Source: Pseudomonas paralcaligenes (GTDB lineage: Bacteria; Pseudomonadota; Gammaproteobacteria; Pseudomonadales; Pseudomonadaceae). Taken from it: a stretch of 64,000 nt of DNA. This document shows positions 62,593 through 64,000 of this stretch, piece by piece (within the stretch, counting starts at the first letter, position 1; every line of letters starts with the position of its first letter). Below the pieces are notes generated by a model. That model worked only from the letters and a program-made list of their open reading frames with translations, made no database searches and had not been told where the DNA came from. The stretch lies in assembly GCF_019655855.1 (NCBI RefSeq), contig NZ_BPFX01000006.1:62001-126000 (forward strand), in the 5' to 3' direction. A program made the position numbers and the translations under genes.

Positions 62593-64000
62593 ATGAACCC
62601 AGCCACACCCGCTCCCCGCATCCTACCCCTCGGCGACATCTGGCCGACGCTGCCGGGCGAGCTGCGCGACCGCTACCTGCGCACCGACGACGATGACGAA
62701 CTCGACGAGGAAGACCTGGCCTACTTCCTCGAAGGCACCTGCCTCTGCTTCGAGGGCGACACCACGTTGACCGATCAGCAGTGGCAAGCGCTGCGAAACG
62801 CACAGGAAACGACCCCGCTGCTGGTAGTCATCGGCGACCTGGCGTTCGCCGGCGATCCGCCGGAATGCGTGGTCACCGGCGACCTCGCCTGCGACGGCTT
62901 CTTCCACCACAGCGATTCGAACCGGCTGGTCGGCGGCAAGATATCGGCGCGCCACTACGCCGCCTTCTTCGGCGGCGACGACGAGACCCTGCACCACGGC
63001 TTCCGGGGCACGCTGGACACGCCCCACGCGTTCCTCTGGTTCCACGACTGGCGCGACATCCGCCTGCCCGACGACTGCGTGGTGAGCTTCGTCTGCGACG
63101 GGCACCACTTCGAGGAGCCCGACCCGGCGGCCTGGTTCTACTGGTCCGAGGACCTGCTCGCCCTGCGCCCGGAGCTGTGCTATTCGCCGGGCTGCTGGAG
63201 CTCCGACGAGCCGCACTGGAACTTCGCTGCCATACGCAAGGTGCTCGACGCGGGCGAGTCGCTGTTCGTCGACGGCTTCGACCCCGCCTGCCTGCCGCTG
63301 GTGCGCCAGGCCGCCGATCACTTCCGCCAGCGCCAGTTCAAGGAGGCCTTCCTCGCCAGCAAGGCCGCCCTCGAACTGTCTCCCGGCTACATGCGCCCCT
63401 GGCGCGACGCCGGGCTGGCGCTGTACCGGGCCGACGCCCTGGAGCAGGCCATCCCCTACCTGGAGCGCGCCGCGGCGCTGATGCCCGAGCGCTACCCCAC
63501 CCTGCAGAACGAGGCCGTGGACGACCTGGCGCTGTGCGCCCTGCGCCTGGGCGATCTGGAGCGGGCCATCGACCTCGCCAGCAGCTCCCTCGAACGGATC
63601 ACCCACGACCGTGACAAGCGCCTCAAGGCCGTGCTCTACCGCGTGCGCGGCGAGTCCCGGCTGCGCCGCGGCGAACTGGAGCCAGCCCGCGAGGATCTGG
63701 CCAAGGCCGCCGACCTGCACTGGAACAGCGCCTTCTACCTCTGGCTGGCCGGCCTGGCCTGCCACAAGTTGGGCGACACCAAGGGCGCCAAGCAGTACCG
63801 CGGCCAGGCGGCCCGGCTCGACGCGCAATACGACCAGGACTTCGCCGGGCACGATGGCTCGGACTTCCGCTACAACCCGCCCGGCCGCGTCGACTGGGAG
63901 GCGCTGACGCTCGCCGACCTGCAGACGGAGCCGCAGGACGCCGACTACTGGCGCCGCTACCTGCGGCACAAGGCCTACGACAACCGCAAGAGCTTCCGCG
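62593..64000 (+). CDS. TPR-repeat-containing protein, 5' part
   Basis: 469 codons to the window edge, start with AGGAGG 4 nt before the ATG. The N-terminal third is globular and acidic (LGDIWPTLPGELRDRYLRTDDDDELDEEDL) with several stretches of the type VVIGDLAFAGDPPECVVTGDLACDG, reminiscent of a repeated-strand solenoid. From about residue 238 it has TPR-like helices (KEAFLASKAALELSPGYMRPWRDAGLALYRAD). Its coupling to the DUF4274 gene suggests a two-gene unit. No enzyme motif is seen; no function assigned. Confidence 0.75.
   Translation, partial: MNPATPAPRILPLGDIWPTLPGELRDRYLRTDDDDELDEEDLAYFLEGTCLCFEGDTTLTDQQWQALRNAQETTPLLVVIGDLAFAGDPPECVVTGDLACDGFFHHSDSNRLVGGKISARHYAAFFGGDDETLHHGFRGTLDTPHAFLWFHDWRDIRLPDDCVVSFVCDGHHFEEPDPAAWFYWSEDLLALRPELCYSPGCWSSDEPHWNFAAIRKVLDAGESLFVDGFDPACLPLVRQAADHFRQRQFKEAFLASKAALELSPGYMRPWRDAGLALYRADALEQAIPYLERAAALMPERYPTLQNEAVDDLALCALRLGDLERAIDLASSSLERITHDRDKRLKAVLYRVRGESRLRRGELEPAREDLAKAADLHWNSAFYLWLAGLACHKLGDTKGAKQYRGQAARLDAQYDQDFAGHDGSDFRYNPPGRVDWEALTLADLQTEPQDADYWRRYLRHKAYDNRKSFR

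Overview
The window is a GC-rich, densely coded stretch of a Pseudomonas chromosome, from the P. aeruginosa group in the broad sense. The evidence is the PQQ ethanol-oxidation locus exaB/exaA with eraSR, erbR, nahK (ercS'), nosP and pqqF in the order known from P. aeruginosa, together with olsBA, lapG-lapD, an OprO/OprP-type porin, Anr- and PhoB-type sites and Pseudomonas REP-like palindromes. I see no rRNA, tRNA, CRISPR array, prophage or insertion sequence.

Layout. 1-18.4 kb: periplasmic ethanol oxidation and its control. exaB (partial) and exaA diverge. Then come a periplasmic pentapeptide-repeat protein, a frameshifted membrane-protein gene, an HhH protein and a PL7 alginate lyase. These are followed by eraSR, three very small secreted or membrane proteins, a PQQ-associated cysteine-motif protein, erbR with an EamA transporter, the nitric-oxide sensor pair nosP-nahK, a small membrane protein, a porin and pqqF. 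Four intergenic regions here carry TAC-N4-GTA half-sites in tandem about 22 bp apart, which look like a shared regulator site. The exaA promoter carries a different 22-bp tandem repeat.

18.5-26.1 kb: small regulators and lipoproteins, then a tightly overlapping DNA-repair operon (MBL exonuclease, ATP-dependent ligase, Lhr-like helicase, PdeM nuclease). 26.1-32.9 kb: cardiolipin synthase and YceI, a serine hydrolase pair, an oxygen-binding MBL protein with an Anr-like site, and an acyl-CoA-dehydrogenase-like protein divergent from the ornithine-lipid genes olsBA. 32.9-37.5 kb: a ParDE module, a TPR-like protein, and an ArsR-MFS-ene-reductase cluster ending in an elaborate nested palindrome. 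37.5-46.9 kb: MarR, DUF2804, a diguanylate cyclase, RecQ, YecA, DUF454, and the c-di-GMP-controlled protease pair lapG-lapD.

46.9-58.1 kb: repeat-rich gaps around a phosphate-type porin with a Pho box, a FabH-like synthase, LysE, azoreductase, LysR, alpha/beta hydrolase, PPIase, small phosphatase, GNAT protein, a CcoM-like 41-residue cbb3 oxidase subunit under a perfect Anr box, and alkB with two small companions. 58.2-64 kb: rapA and three poorly characterised genes, the last cut by the window edge.

How the genes work together: the first 18 kb couples a periplasmic quinoprotein respiratory branch to two-component control and apparently to NO sensing. The rest is mostly housekeeping and envelope or stress functions under recognisable global regulators (Anr, PhoB, c-di-GMP).
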